From Sclerodactyla briareus (lineage: Eukaryota; Echinodermata; Holothuroidea; Dendrochirotida; Sclerodactylidae): a stretch of DNA of 64,000 bases. Shown piece by piece: positions 11,700-24,209 of the stretch. A program made the translations under genes and the position numbers. Under the pieces are notes generated by a model. It searched no databases, was not told the origin of the DNA, and worked only from the letters and a program-made list of their open reading frames with translations. Numbering within the stretch: the first letter of the stretch is position 1; every line of letters starts with the position of its first letter. The stretch is taken from the NCBI GenBank assembly GCA_026419785.1, contig JAODTK010000854.1, positions 118,899 to 182,898 on the forward strand, written 5' to 3'.

Positions 11700-12430
11700 A
11701 TGAGTCAACAAGCATTGAAAACTTTCCGACGCGAAATAGGCCAAATCTACATTCTCGAAACCCATGAATGCCATCCAAATCGGCACTCGAGAAACAAGAA
11801 ACTAGTTCAAGCTCTAGTGGAATATGACATATTATGCTTTCTGGTAGGAAAAGGAACACATGCTACGAAAGAAAACAATCTTCGGTACATTAAAAAAAAA
11901 AAATCAGATACGTGCCTACCACTACTACATCAGGCCAAGAAAATCTGGATAATTAAATCACCCATAATAATTGAACGCTTACCGGAAAACCTTAATAGCA
12001 TGTCGGAAAGCGCGAAGAGTTATTGCTTTCAGAGCTGTTGGGAGAACGGATGTGCAACACACCAACATTAAAGATACGGGGATGCATTAATGCTTAGGTG
12101 GAAATTCACAACAAACAAGAATTTTGACCGTAACACACGAATATCGGTCTTCCAATACTATTCAAGTCAGACCTCACATTACCAACAGAAAACTCCGCCA
12201 CCAATGCCCGGAGAGTTGTCAGACCGATCCTTGACCAATAGGCAACATAACTGGAACGTGGAATTCGGTCTGTGGAAATTTCACTGTTTTTTGTTACTCG
12301 GTCCAAGACTCGGTAATTCCAACTACGTTAGACTTGTGTTCCTGGACCGAATGGAACTCACACAAAATGTTGTCCCTGATACTTTGAACATTTGGACAGA
12401 ACGACAGCTAATCATATATCTATCGTAATA
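11700..12430 (-). pseudogene. LINE apurinic-like endonuclease domain (decayed)
   Basis: Read on the minus strand: VQSIRDNILCEF then NVVGITESWTE (12298-12331), which is the 'N.RSI.NK..EF...PDIIGITESW' start of the endonuclease. This is followed by SYVAY..R and VRSDLNS. Nearer 11850, DCFLS.HV corresponds to the later 'CFL.QHV..PTR' block. The active-site Glu of the ITE motif is preserved, but the domain as a whole is broken by stops and frameshifts. In intact relatives this domain nicks the target DNA. Confidence 0.7.
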
Positions 12431-12470
12431 ATAGTATCCTTTTGCCCGGCTGTACACGCGTGACTGTTAT

Positions 12471-12870
12471 TTACGGCCCAAGTCCCGTAAGTGAAACTGG
12501 ACACCCCGCCCCCGATTCTAATTTTACAACCTTCCACAGAGGAATTAACCAAACTTGCCTACACTGAAGCCCTGTACCATCAAGGTGAAGACCATCCTTA
12601 GCGAAAAGATCCTCCGTCTCCAGGAAAGACGTAACGTCCACAACTGCATGACCTCTCGATCGCACTCCACCTCTAACCACCTGTTGAGGCCCGCATCTTC
12701 CTTATCATTCACTCGACTGTGAAAATCTGGGGAGAATACCAATTACGCGGACTTTCGCTAGGTAGACTTCAACCGGTAGACCAACCGGATCTAAGGAAAT
12801 CCTGGCAGTCACCCGGGGCATGGATCCTATTCGACAACCACCACGTAGTCATCCCTCACAATCTATTCTA
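12471..12870 (-). pseudogene. LINE ORF1 C-terminal SGNH esterase-like region
   Basis: On the minus strand RVIGILPRF (12729-12757) is followed, after a frame change, by RVNDKEDAGLNRWLEVECDR, then FLETEDLFAKDGLHLDGTG (ending near 12570). This is the end of an SGNH-hydrolase fold as found in ORF1 proteins of some CR1/L2 LINEs. 'DG.HL' supplies the catalytic Asp and His of the family and both residues are present. The N-terminal Ser block (GDS) was not located. It lies directly upstream of the endonuclease in the element's direction, as expected for ORF1 preceding ORF2. Two other long frames here (12719-13267 plus, 12882-13244 plus) have no recognised content. Confidence 0.65.
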
Positions 12871-13267
12871 CCCTCGCACTAATGTCATCCCTTTGCAACA
12901 ACCGGAAGGCAGACACGCGTACGCTTCGGTTAAAACGACGACTAAAATCACGATCAACATACCGGACATCGAGTATACGACAGCAAACACTTCCTTCACC
13001 TCATCTTGCCCCACCGTTGATTACCACAACCTTCTGCCTCAACCTCAGGCTCCGCCTCCTATCCCCCCTGCACAAAGAAACTATTCTAATAGCGAGGCTA
13101 GGCTCAACAGACCCTTCTTTTGCCTCACCTACCCGCTGCTCTCACTCCTCCTCCTCCTCTCCAAACTTCACAATACCCGTTTCCCAAATCGCTACCTTAC
13201 ACCACTCATACACTTATACACGAAACAACCTTTCAGTCTCGTGATATTTGACATCTTTGAAGCCTAG

Positions 13268-14355
13268 GCCTGAACGGAAAAGTACCCCCCCCCCCTCCCC
13301 CATAATCAATCTGCTTGCAGAAAGAAAAAACCCGCTTGCCCTCCATAGTATTAGAACAGAACAAGACCGAAAAAAAGACAAAAACGAAGAAAAACCCAAA
13401 CAAAACAGAACACCACGAGCGGAAAAGAAGCAGACAGGAAACCTACGAAAATATCAAAACCGAAGATACACAGCAATATAGAGCGACAGACGGACGGACA
13501 GGAGATTGAAAGGAAAGATATAGGAACTGATGGAACTCTAATACCAAAAAAAAGAAAAAGTGACTAACATATACGCTCAAACACACACATACTAAAGAGA
13601 GACGGCCAACCAATCCACTACAACAAGACTACATATAGGAGGGGACACACAAGAGGAGTAAACAATAGACAAAAAAGAGCTTCCGGCAATACCACACAAG
13701 GTCCGCGATGCAAACAACGGGAAGACGCCGGTTTTTCCGGAATCAAACACACGGGGACAAAGAACATGCAGATAGGAACGAAAAACAAACAGCTTAGAAT
13801 GGAAACTCCTGTACAGTGTCATCCGATAGGGAAGTAATGAATAAATGTTTCCGCGGCAACCACGACATGTGTATTTACATTGTCACTTCCTCTTTAAGGA
13901 ATAGAGCGATATTGTTTTTACGGAGCGCCTTAATAAACATTCAGCTAATAACGGACAGAGGCGAAGCCGAGTCTTTCATCTAGCTGAACTTTGAGTCGAG
14001 AAAGGAGGAGTGCGCTTTGTCCCTATTCTAGAACCCCAAATTAAAGAAACAACAAAATCTCTCTAGAGATACTACATCTTTAACTATATTTCTATACACC
14101 AAGTCAGGGGCGGGGCAACTATCTGTTTAGTAGTTCAAAATATTCACGCAACAAAACAAGTAACTGTTTGATTGCTGATTACTGACGGTCTGTTAGTAAA
14201 AAAAAAATGAAAATAACGGATTGCTAGAGCTCGACAGTCGACCAATCAGAATCAATTATTGCAATAATGGATAGCTGGTGGTTGTAAAATGGCCAACATC
14301 GAATTGATATACAGTAATCAACTGTTGGATAACTTAATTAGCAAGACGGGAGAGC
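13268..14355. other. unassigned DNA
   Basis: A-rich at 13320-13560 (AAAGAAAAAG-like). A short C run lies at 13285-13300. No gene, RNA or repeat family recognised. It could include decayed 5' sequence of the LINE at 10.1-12.9 kb but nothing shows it. Confidence 0.4.
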
Positions 14356-14364
14356 TAGCAGAAT

Positions 14365-14930
14365 GGTATCAGTGACACTTTTTCTGCAAACTTCAAGTTC
14401 CAAACATTCACCGAACTATTTTTCAGTTACTTGCAGCTGCGATTGGCGATGTCTTGGTCTCTACGTCTTCAGGTCCCGCTGTAATGTAGTGGGATTCTGG
14501 GGTGTGTTCCGATTGGATTCCTTCTTGACTTTTTACTTCGCCGTAATCCCCTTGTTACCCGCTCACAGGATTGGTGTATTAAATTCCCGGATGTCTCGGG
14601 ATGGGGATGATGAAGGTCGCATGCCTGATTCGCAATCGTCACCTGCGCTTTTTTCGGCATATGGTGCGGCTCCTGGCGGGGGAATGATCCTGCCCACCTT
14701 GTGGTGTGTTTTGGGGGTCGACGCCGAGACCCCAAACCCCGTAACTCATTGTTGGTGCAGTTTCGCGGGTACCACCTCGGACTTTCGGGTGGGGGCCAAC
14801 CAAGGCCACGTTGCTGCCCGGGCGATTGGAAGAAGCGGGTGGATCGAACTGAAGTGTCCTCCGAGGCAGGTGCTCCCATAAGTGAGTGAGTGGGGAGTGA
14901 AGGCGTGAGTGAGTTCCGGAATCTTTTGCA
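14365..14930. repeat. dispersed repeat family A, copy 1 (with GTGA-rich end)
   Basis: The start TATCAGTGACACTTT... followed by ACTTGCAG(T/C)TGCGAT and ...GTCTT is shared with 19636-19750 and, more diverged, 41740-41860. The later part (14650-14900), with TTGGTGCAGTTTCGCGGGTAC and GTGAGTGAGTG, resembles 34340-34560. The 172-codon plus-strand frame and the 136-codon minus-strand frame coincide with this repeat and show no protein family. Confidence 0.65.
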
Positions 14931-15600
14931 AAATCCTAGTCAGTGGGTGAAGAGCGGGTCGCCAAGGAAGCAAGAAGCAGAAGAGGTGAATGGGATCTGA
15001 TGCGAAGACATTGTGACAAGGCAATACATCTCACCTTGCTGTTTTAAGAACCAATAAAGAAGCACAACCCGGAGGAAATGTCTTACAGTCTTCAAATGAA
15101 CTGGGTAACCATATGCTGGCATTGTGACTTGACATTGTGTACTGTTTAACGCTGGGTACTGTTTTGTTTGCCCCTGATAATTACAAGAGTGACACACGCA
15201 AAATGTTATCTCAGAGCAATTCATTTGGAGTCTACATAGGGCAACAAACTAAATCCTGAGAACATCTGACGACATCCATAAATTATAATTCAGGTTTTGA
15301 CACCGGAAATGAACAACTTAAATATGTTATCACATAGCCGTTGAAGGCATGAATAAGACAACACATTTCAATCGGAATCGACATCGTATGGAGGAATACT
15401 AATCTGGTAGAATCTTACATTGTTCAACACGGGAACCTCAATGGTTGATCTTGCAAAAATGCAACCACAGCAACAATATACGTAATCGAAACTAGCTTCC
15501 TAAACCAGTTCACAGGCTGCCCAGATTGACCCTCTTCTACTAGGAAAGTCATGTGGCTAAGCCGAACCTTGGCGAGAGTGAATTGCAGGTAAGTACGTGA
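14931..15600. other. unassigned DNA, possibly repeat-derived
   Basis: No recognisable feature apart from its position at the end of the family A copy. Confidence 0.35.
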
Positions 15601-15607
15601 TTGAATA

Positions 15608-15946
15608 TCATATATGCTTGATATGAAAGGTCATAACAAGGTGACTGTCCGGGCCGATCAAAATGTTCTTGCCGATGCAAAAGCTCCAAGACATGCAGTG
15701 CTGGACCCAATCAAACATGAAAAACTTCCTTTCTGAGGAGGCCATTTTTTTCACATTTGGGCGATTGAAATTAATAACTTTAACATCCTGGTTTTTGCCG
15801 AACTGCCGCAAATGAGCAAGAACGCTCCTAACAGCAACTTTGACAACATCCCTCTCCGTGGCGTTAGCAGATGGGTCTGTACATTCGACTCTGTCAATAC
15901 CGGACATATCCTGTACAAGACATTGACTATAAGTTGAATTCACCAC
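15608..15946 (-). CDS. unrecognised open frame, possible exon or retroelement fragment
   Basis: A 112-codon minus-strand frame with ordinary, non-repetitive composition (no low-complexity runs, mixed charged and hydrophobic residues). It includes VKVAVRSVLAHLRQFGK and KKMASSERKFFMFDW. I do not recognise a family. It is somewhat less likely than its neighbours to be a chance frame, because the DNA is neither GC-biased nor a simple repeat. There is no clear promoter, splice-site context or partner. It could be a decayed transposon ORF, an exon or chance. No function is assigned. Confidence 0.2.
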   Translation of the reverse strand: MVNSTYSQCLVQDMSGIDRVECTDPSANATERDVVKVAVRSVLAHLRQFGKNQDVKVINFNRPNVKKMASSERKFFMFDWVQHCMSWSFCIGKNILIGPDSHLVMTFHIKHI

Positions 15947-15959
15947 ATGATCAACACCA

Positions 15960-17080
15960 ATCCGTTACCCCGAATGTCTCAGGGGAAACGTCTCGGGCGG
16001 GGTGTTGTAATGGAGGGGGTAAGTTAACAGGAGACAGCCAAGGACCACTCGTTAATTTGTCATTACAAACCGACATGTAGCGACGTCTGACCCTAGTCAC
16101 GCCTACCTATACGACTCATAAAGTATCGAGTTGAAACACTGGAAATACTTTTTGAATTCAGAAATATTGTACGATAGACCTATCATGTCGGTGTAATCCT
16201 TACAAATTAATAAGTGTATGTCTTAATGAGGAAAAAACATCCGAAATGTAACACTCGAGTAACATTTGTTTTAAAATTTTATTGGTTTTTCAAAATCACG
16301 AAATTTCAAAAGGAGTATTTAACGACCCAATTTATTTAAGCATTGAAATTTGCCCTCTCAACCATGGCCTATGTGCCAGAAACACACTACAGGTCATCCG
16401 TGTGAGTACCTGAGTACCGTCCGGCGTCCCTGAGATTGTTATATTATATTCAAGGAATATCAAGGGGGCATTCGGACGTCATCTTTTTTTTCGGGGTAGA
16501 TCACAGACACGGCAGATTGTTTGCAACAGAAAGTAGGCAAGGTTACCAAACCCACGCACATACATACACAAACCACCCACACATGTAAATCGGTTCTTTA
16601 GTTTTTTAATATATAATTGTAATGATTAGATTGGACGAGTGAGTTTCGATGATGTACATAATGTATTGATTAGTATTATCTATATTTGTAGTGGAGAATA
16701 TTTAGATTATTATGACCTCTGTTATTGAGATTGCGGCGGGATTCTCACTTCAGGGGTTTATGAGAGTTTGAAGGGTCAGCTGTGGCTATGGGGCAGAGGG
16801 GATGTTATTACATCGCGTATCCTCAATATTCTGATGGAACCCGAAAGGGTTCTATATAGGTTACGTTCCTTTCACCTTCGTTTTCCCTTATACGTCGTGT
16901 CCTTCGCAATATTTTCATATGCTGTATGAATACATAACTTATTAAAATATCGATGTTAGGTAATGTATATTTTAATATCTGACATCCTGGTCAAACTGCA
17001 AGCCATATACAGCCACTGAATTAGCACATTGTGGAGAAGACATGGGGATGAAGAGCAAAGAACCCACGGAAAAGCTGATC
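15960..17080. other. unassigned AT-rich DNA
   Basis: Short frames only. Nothing recognisable on either strand. Confidence 0.45.
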
Positions 17081-17084
17081 GGTC

Positions 17085-17150
17085 TGGTAGGTCGATCTTC
17101 GATCAACAGCCTCGAGCTCTACCGGCTGAGGCAATCGCTATGTCATATTG
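17085..17150 (-). repeat. possible tRNA-like (SINE head) A-box region
   Basis: The minus strand reads GCCTCAGCCGGTAGAGCTCG, a good match to the tRNA D-arm/A-box region, followed by an anticodon-arm-like stretch. No convincing B box (GGTTCGA) follows, so it is a relic of a tRNA-derived repeat at best, or chance. Confidence 0.3.
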
Positions 17151-18895
17151 AAACTGGTTCGATGTTGAAAAGAAAAACACAGGAATACGGTTAACTTGGC
17201 GACAATGAACAGGGAACCTCTGGATATTGAATATCTCCATAAACCAAGATAACAATCACCGGATCTTCCCAGTGATTGAAAGTGGAGCAGACTGTCTTGA
17301 CCTGAGTTTACCGTCAAAGTCAAAAGGCAACCAATGTGAACGCCATAGGTCGATAGTGATCGCACTATTTACAGGATTGGCCTGAATCAGGGACTATGTA
17401 AAAAAAATGAAACAGGGATGGGGAAAATAAAGGTCCCCTCTGTTCCTGGGAAATTGGTTTCTCGCGTAGGTCCACTATAGTAATTGTCAGCCAAACTCTG
17501 GAGAGATAATCGATTCTCTGATTAGGTAGAGGAACATGCGGGTACAGCCACGTACTCTGCAATCGTCAGACACGCCCCCCCCCCCCCCCCATCCACGCCC
17601 ACAAGAACTCAATAAGTAATAAGTGGAATGTCCGTATATTCCGCTTGTTGTGCGTGGTTTCTAATTATATCCCTACTGAGTTCACAGAGGCTTTGGGATA
17701 CGGTGCAGTGTATAGTATATTAATATAAGGGTGGTCACTGAATAAATACTCTATAACATTCTCTGACAGCATAAATAGCTGTTCAACGATAGCACTTTGG
17801 TTAAGGTTCTGGCGGAAGAACATTATTCGCACATAACTACCTGTCCCACGAACAGTAAGTGGAGAATTTTGTTGCCTTTAACTGTTAAATTCACTATTCC
17901 TATATGATGTTTTGAATTTATGAAGTGAATTTGGAGATATCTTCAGACTCTGAACTCGCATATCCAGGTATATGTTAAGGTTGCCTGTTGTCTCCTGAAT
18001 TCACCGTAGTCGTCGTTTACTTGGCGTCACGTATATTTGCGATGCGGGGTCCGTGTTATGATTAACGGGAATAACTATTGCGTAACGGCCGTAACCCTCA
18101 TGAAGAAATATCACTACTAGTATTCAATGTAAAACATGGAATTAAAGTAATGTCTCAAAGGAATACAAAAGTGTTCACAACTCTTACCTAGTTAGGCCTC
18201 AATAAAAATGTCCGATTCTTCCTTTTAATTTCATTCTTTTTTTATAAAGTCAGCTTTATCACCGAGTAACCTCATGCACCGCGGCTCGAACGTGGACAGG
18301 CACTTTGCTATTGACATCTCATTCCCCTTGTCGGAGTGCCTTGAAAGAGAACAAACGAGGATGCTAACTGATTCTCGAAATAGACCGTTCATCAGGGCAA
18401 TACGAGGAAGTACAAAAACATTTATATGCCACTTCATGTCACGTGCGATGATAAAAAAGAAGGACACGGAAGTCATTTATCTTTTGCCCTATTACATTGA
18501 GGAGAGCTGAAGCTCCATCGATGACTTCAATGAACGTTTATATTGCACGATCTGTTACTAAAGCATCGCGAATCCTGGCGACACTCTAAAAAACGAGCTT
18601 ACTTTAGGTTAATGCCTTTAAAACACGCCACGTGTTCTGAAGATGACAGTATGCTAAATATTAGAACGGAAACAAAACTACTTCTCGATCATATGTGTAT
18701 AAGTTAATGACAGAGAGGAGCGAGCAAAAAAACAGAATAATGAAACTGGAAAACATTAGGCACACCTAGAAGTAATTTAGAATAATGACTCTACTCATAT
18801 TATCAATGTAATATTTTTGTTCTAAATAGCGCGTGAGGAAGTTAGTAATTTGGCATGCTCGCAACCCGAATTATTGCCCTCTGCAGAGGAAAAAC
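17151..18895. other. unassigned DNA
   Basis: Contains a C16 run near 17575-17590 and otherwise only short frames. The two opposed ~80-codon frames at 18231-18510 have no recognised domain. Confidence 0.4.
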
Positions 18896-18898
18896 CGC

Positions 18899-18924
18899 TT
18901 ATATATATATATATATAGATATAT

Positions 18925-18968
<44 letters not shown>

Positions 18969-18996
18969 TATATATATATATATATAGATATATATA

Positions 18997-19027
<31 letters not shown>

Positions 19028-19087
19028 CTATATATATATATATATATATATATAGATATATATATATATAGATATATATATATATAG
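18899..19087. repeat. (AT)n microsatellite with GATA interruptions
   Basis: About 190 bp of TATATA, broken by several TAGATA and a few TATTATA/AATATA units. It can fold on itself. The open frame across it (YIYIYI) is an artefact. Confidence 0.97.
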
Positions 19088-19089
19088 TT

Positions 19090-19630
19090 CCATGGCGTAA
19101 CGCATTCTCTAAATCACTTGAAGCCTGTGTGTGTTCAATGCACTAGAACTGATAAAGCTTTAAAACAATCCCTCATATCAAGTGATTTAATGCTGGTTCA
19201 ATTCGCGAGCGACACTAAACCCTGCATTCTGTACCATTTTGGTTAGAGACATCACAATTTTTATACTTCAGGGGCATTAGCCAATGATCGATAACCTCAT
19301 CCATTAGGCAATATTGAACGATGGCGGCAGTGGCTCTTATCATCTCTAATGAACTGAGATACTAGAGTTGCTGCTGAATCCACTTGCTATATGTGTGGCA
19401 TTTTGAAAAAGGGAGAATTGTAAAAAGGCGAAAAGAAAGATGATTTTACACGAAAATAGAAATATCGACGACATCATATGAAACCGAGTGAAATAGCGAT
19501 TAGTCACAATTTGGACTGCAAACGGTACGAAAGCGTTCGTTCGAAAAACAAATGTGGAAATGAATGTCATCACGTAGCCGTTAAGACAGGGAGAACCAGG
19601 AGAACCAGGGAGTTGAACGCTGAAGGATGA
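19090..19630. other. unassigned DNA
   Basis: No supported feature. Confidence 0.4.
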
Positions 19631-19635
19631 ACACG

Positions 19636-19975
19636 AGGGTTATCAGTGACACTTTGCAAGCAATTTGGTTCGCATTTCAGCAGTCCACGGATGTTGTCTC
19701 CTAGGTGGCTGTACTTGCAGTTGCGATAGTTGAGGCCCTAGTCTTCGATTCGTGACCCTGCTGTATGTCAGTGAATAGTGTGCATTGGTTTCTGTGATTC
19801 GTTTCGGGGATATTGGAATAAGGTTGGTCAGTGGATGAGAGTCACCGTTGGACATGAATTATCCGCCCTTTATGTCCCGAAAAAGTGGTCGGAACCGGGA
19901 GTTTGTCAGTCCTTTGGGGGGGGGCATGAACTGGGCGGTCCGAGGAGCAGGATGGGAATGGTTACACCTCTTGCT
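19636..19975. repeat. dispersed repeat family A, copy 2
   Basis: TTATCAGTGACACTTTGCAAG, CTGTACTTGCAGTTGCGATAG, then GTTGGACATGAA, TCCGCCCT and GAAAAAGTGGTCGGA occur in order. The later blocks are matched at 41955-42010 (GTTGGACATGAACCTTCCGC, GAGAAAGTGGTCCGGA). Plus orientation. The G run at 19915-19924 interrupts it. Confidence 0.75.
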
Positions 19976-19979
19976 TGAT

Positions 19980-20930
19980 TTCATCTGAGCATGCAGTAGT
20001 CGAGAAGAAAAGGCGGGTTTCGCCGGGGCAATCTACGATCAATACGGCTAGGATTCCTGGGATCAAACCAAATCGAAATAATTTCGAAATTATTTGCACT
20101 GTACGAAGTGAGCAATGCAATTGAAGGGAGCACGGTATCGGAACAACTCCTATCGAATTCTTCTCTCGGTATGATTCAAGGCAGCTGCAATAACATGTTG
20201 AATATCTCAAATATTCATTTTTTTGTGAGACTTTTTGAAGTTATGACTTTGATATGTTTGGCCCATTTCCAATAGAGCATTCGGGGTAAGGAGAGGATAC
20301 CATATTTATGCACCCCTCTGTTTGTGTGGGAACGTGAATCAAAATTTCCGTTAATGTTCTATTGCGTGTTTCCCTAATGATTTATGTACACGGGAGAGTT
20401 TTCACCGACAGGCGGCAACCATCTTTGAGAAATTGCAAACATTTATAGATGCTACTCCGGGAAAAAATCATTTCCTGTAATAATATCCCCACTATTCTCA
20501 TATTCAACACAAGACACTACACTATGGAATCGCTCAGAGGAGAGCTGCAGGGAATGAGGAATCGAATGTAGAGCGAGCGCCTGAATATATGTTAACAGTT
20601 ACAGTTAATGAGATGATAATAAAATTGTGTCAAAGGTCACAGGAAGTGGTGACAGTTTAAAAATATGCCGTTTATCATAAAGCTGTGGGTAGAATTTCAT
20701 CTGCACCCCCGAGCTGCTCAGTGGTGAGCATGCGCACTTACAACTATGAACAAGCCTATTACCTTTCAGGAGTCGAGTCAAAGTTATTCGAAACCAATAT
20801 CAGCCTGAAACCTTTACCTATGTTAGCTATGTATCGAACAAATGGTTACAGTAGGTAGCAACGCAATAAAAAAAAAAAATGCGAGTACTGAATCGTCTAA
20901 AAGTAAAGCCATGCACACGGGATATCGGTT
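19980..20930. other. unassigned DNA
   Basis: No recognised gene, RNA or repeat. Confidence 0.4.
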
Positions 20931-20934
20931 CATG

Positions 20935-21175
20935 AGGTCTTCATGTGTTGAAAAAATACCCTTCAACGAATAGTACCAAATGGCTAAACAGGGAAACGAG
21001 AGGACCGTTTTCGTTCGGGGACATTAATCTGTGTTATCGTGTGTCTCGTGCAATCGTCTGCCCAGCTCTGAATGGAAACTTGATCCAAGGCTGGGTGGGG
21101 CAGGAATGAAGTGACAGACCTAGGCTGTGTAATCGAAAGATAAGGTTACACCCTGATCGAACACAAGTAGTGTTT
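20935..21175. repeat. dispersed repeat family B, copy 1
   Basis: Shares with 24210-24460, in the same order, GACATTAATC, TCGTCTGCCCAGCTCTGAA, GGAATGAAGTGACAGACCTA, GGCTGTGTAATCGA and GATAAGGTTACACCCT. Diverged by substitutions and small indels. Family unknown. Confidence 0.75.
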
Positions 21176-21179
21176 GCGA

Positions 21180-24100
21180 GCGCTCGTGGTGAGTGGGTGT
21201 CCTCACTACAGTCAGTAGATCTTTACATACGTGACAGTCTCCAATCTGAATAACTTCAGACCGAACGCTAGAAGTTATAAAACGATATAACAGTTATTCA
21301 GTACTCATATAACTACACAGTGAAGTAATGTTCTCACTATCTGATCAGAAAGCTGAAATGATTACTTAGTCTTTAACTCGTTATTGATAACCTGACACAA
21401 GAGCAATTACGATATCGTTATGAGAAGCACATCTCCACCATCTTTCACAAATTTCCAATTTTCACTAAAAATGACACTATTTCGACGAACCCCTGACCAC
21501 AACAACGTACAATAGCAGATTTCGTCACTGTTGGACTAAGTATCATTGACCCCTATACGGCCTATCATGTTTTTATAGGCTCTATAACTTTGACTGTAAC
21601 AGTAGGGTTTATGCACTTGCCCACCAAGGATGATCTCTTGACCTGTCCCCCAAACAATACGGGCCAGTACGATTCACGGGGCAACATAGGCACCAATCAT
21701 GAGCTTCATCCATACATACCTAAAACTATGCGCAATAACCATAGCCTCTATGTTGAATTGACCTTGGTATGTAGAATATAAACAATAAGTCAAATGTTTG
21801 CCAGTCTTTGCTATGTGTACGTGCAAGGCTATACGTCAGTTTTTTTTGTTTGTTTTTTTTGTTTTATCGACCGCCCTAGTCGAAGGGATCTTGAAACACA
21901 CAATCCGTAATCAGAAATGCGGAACGCGGATCGCATTATTAATGCGGAACAGATTATTGTCATTAGCCTACCGCCTCTGCACTTACCTCTCTGTCAACAA
22001 AGGGCACTGAAGCATGTTAATAAATGTTGGCAGACGATCCCATCCAGCTACTGAGTATTTAAGGTTTCTTCCTTCAGGCATAGTTGAGGGCTTTTAGAGG
22101 TTCTAAGCGTGACACTAACAGTTTTCACCCTTCTGTTGTGAACTTTTAACGCCCAGCATAGTCGTTAGGTTTGTAACCGTTTGAGGTCTTCACTTATATG
22201 TGCGTATCGTTTTGTTTTATATTTTTAATGTGCACATCTCTCATAGTCACGCCCCTTTAAATATTTATTATTCCATGATAGCTCATTGTATATTTAAGGC
22301 TTCTCATAATCATACATTAATTAAAAAAAAATTCAATTTCATGTCATTTCAACTTTTATATTCGTTTTTAGAGCTCTTGTGTTCACACAATTTCCAATGT
22401 TTTATGTGCAATTAGTTGGATAAACCTATTTACCTATCTATTTATCTTCCTACCTATATGACAGGGAGATAATTTCAAGTTAGAGTGACACAGACTGTTT
22501 GTTGCCGGTATGATGTTATACGTGCAAATACCTCGCCTGCCGTTCATAGTTGCTCGTACGGAGACATTTTGTCTTCAAGCAGTTACATGCAATTGCCTGT
22601 CAGTGTTCATTCGGTTGATACTATAGCTCCAGCATCGACCCTATATTTGAACCACTGCACTAGCAATCTAGCCTTGGGGTTCCCCCCCCCCCACCCCCCC
22701 ATTTGTTTAAAAAAAATTTGTTTACCTCTAACGCCCTAATCTCACCCAGTTCTGGGTAGTCCATCGTTCCGCAGTGTATATTCTCTGAATGGGCGGAGTA
22801 CTTCCTCAACCTATGGTTAATTCCCTACAAATAGTTCCCCCAGGCTTTTGCTATATTCTCGAGGAAGATTAGCTATGAATGATAGACCTAATACAGTAAT
22901 ATCAACGACCCCTTCTACGCCATTTCCCCCCTGACTCGTTTACGTTGTGCAGGGTGAAAGAGTTGATTGAGTTGATCCACGTTTACCAAATGAATTTCAA
23001 ATGAAGCTTTCTCGGCTGATTAGATGTGCATTTTGCACTTGTATCATTACTTTCGATGATTCGTTTATGATGATCTACCCCGAACTGTAGCCCACATTTC
23101 GTGAACAAATATACAAAATACATCTGTTATTTTTAAAAACAGATAGGAGAATTTACTTACCATTACTTAACATTTGATTAGACCTCTTGTTCCGATAAAA
23201 TAATCACAAACGATATTCCAGAAGGAAACGCGGTCAGATGCATGTACGTTGCTGTTGCTCTCCGACTCGAGGCGTACTTGTGCAATAACCGTTACAAGTG
23301 TTTACACATGAGTATCATTGAGCGTCTCTCGGGAAATAACTGCATAGATGTCTGCTGACTGGTATCGGGTATTGACCTGTGGTAGGCGTTAGGATTACAG
23401 CACTTAAGTTGTCTGACATGATTCGTACGACACTCACTCACTCACTCACTCACTGTTACGTCTCCACGACTAGGCGTTCTATATCGGTAACTAAGACATT
23501 TTTGAGACCAGGTTATTGTTTATCGTCTTGCAATTAAATCTCTTCTCGGGTATTATTATGAACCCATCGGTTTTACATTCAATAGGGAATCAATCTTTCC
23601 TGGACATTTAGAAACTGATGTCGGAAACTCAATCTCTTGAAACCAAAGCCTTGCAGCATTCCATCCGTTCTCCGGAAATCGGCCGTCTTAATTGAACATC
23701 CAATTTCGATATTTCCCGAATATTATACTTCACATGTTGAAAATTGATAGTAAAATATTACAGTGTTCGCCGAGGATGCTATTGACAGAGCCCCAAAGTA
23801 TGTGTATAACTGATGCACTGTGTCGGGAAGGAAAGGAAAATGTCATGGTAAACAGTCACTATTGAAATTGCCAAACCTATTTCTACACTGGCGCATTTTA
23901 GTTACGCTATCTACACCATCAAAGTACAACCACTGACCCATAGAGCCATACGTTAAACTTATTATGCGGACTCTCCCGAAAAGTGTTATATGGGAAGGAG
24001 AATGGTCAGTCGAATGAGGGGGACTTCTTCAAGTACCTACATATCGTCCACCAAGTCGGGTGTTATTTCCATTTTGTTTTTTATCATTTGTGTCTCCACA

Positions 24101-24205
24101 ACAACTTGAAAGAAAATACTGTCGTCCTAGTTCCAGGCCCACAGATTGGTCGGAGATTGGTGACCAGACTATTGTTCACGGGATCTGCCAATTAACAAGT
24201 GACAC
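21180..24205. other. unassigned DNA with short C run and (CACT)n
   Basis: Contains a T-rich stretch (21840-21865), a C run at 22681-22700 and a short (CACT)n at 23430-23454. No open frame above about 85 codons, and no recognised domain or tRNA. Confidence 0.4.
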
Positions 24206-24209
24206 TGGT

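Larger units (their letters stand above)
10087..12900 (-). mobile_element. degenerate CR1-like LINE, nearly full ORF2 with internal deletion
   Basis: On the minus strand the conserved blocks of a two-ORF non-LTR retrotransposon appear in the right order: an esterase-like ORF1 end (12870-12471), the endonuclease (12430-11700), the endonuclease-RT linker (11640-11340), the RT start (11164-10960) and the RT C-terminus (10690-10300). A (TTTAG)n run follows where the 3' tail should be. Many stops and frameshifts make it inactive. The RT palm (the FADD box region) is missing between about 10960 and 10690, so some 1 kb has been lost relative to an intact element. By family knowledge such elements copy by target-primed reverse transcription. 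CR1-like is my best clade call from the RRVTRLI, YEERLR and NEWNSLPEE blocks; a related L2-superfamily clade remains possible. Confidence 0.8.

Noticed and set aside
12719..13267. 182-codon plus-strand gene
   Set aside because: It overlaps the minus-strand esterase-like region, includes a leucine/proline-rich low-complexity end, and shows no domain.
14363..14881. 172-codon plus-strand gene
   Set aside because: It lies within dispersed repeat family A; a long frame is also open on the minus strand, and no domain is recognised.
18855..19055. Small protein with YIYIYI repeats
   Set aside because: Translation of an (AT)n microsatellite.
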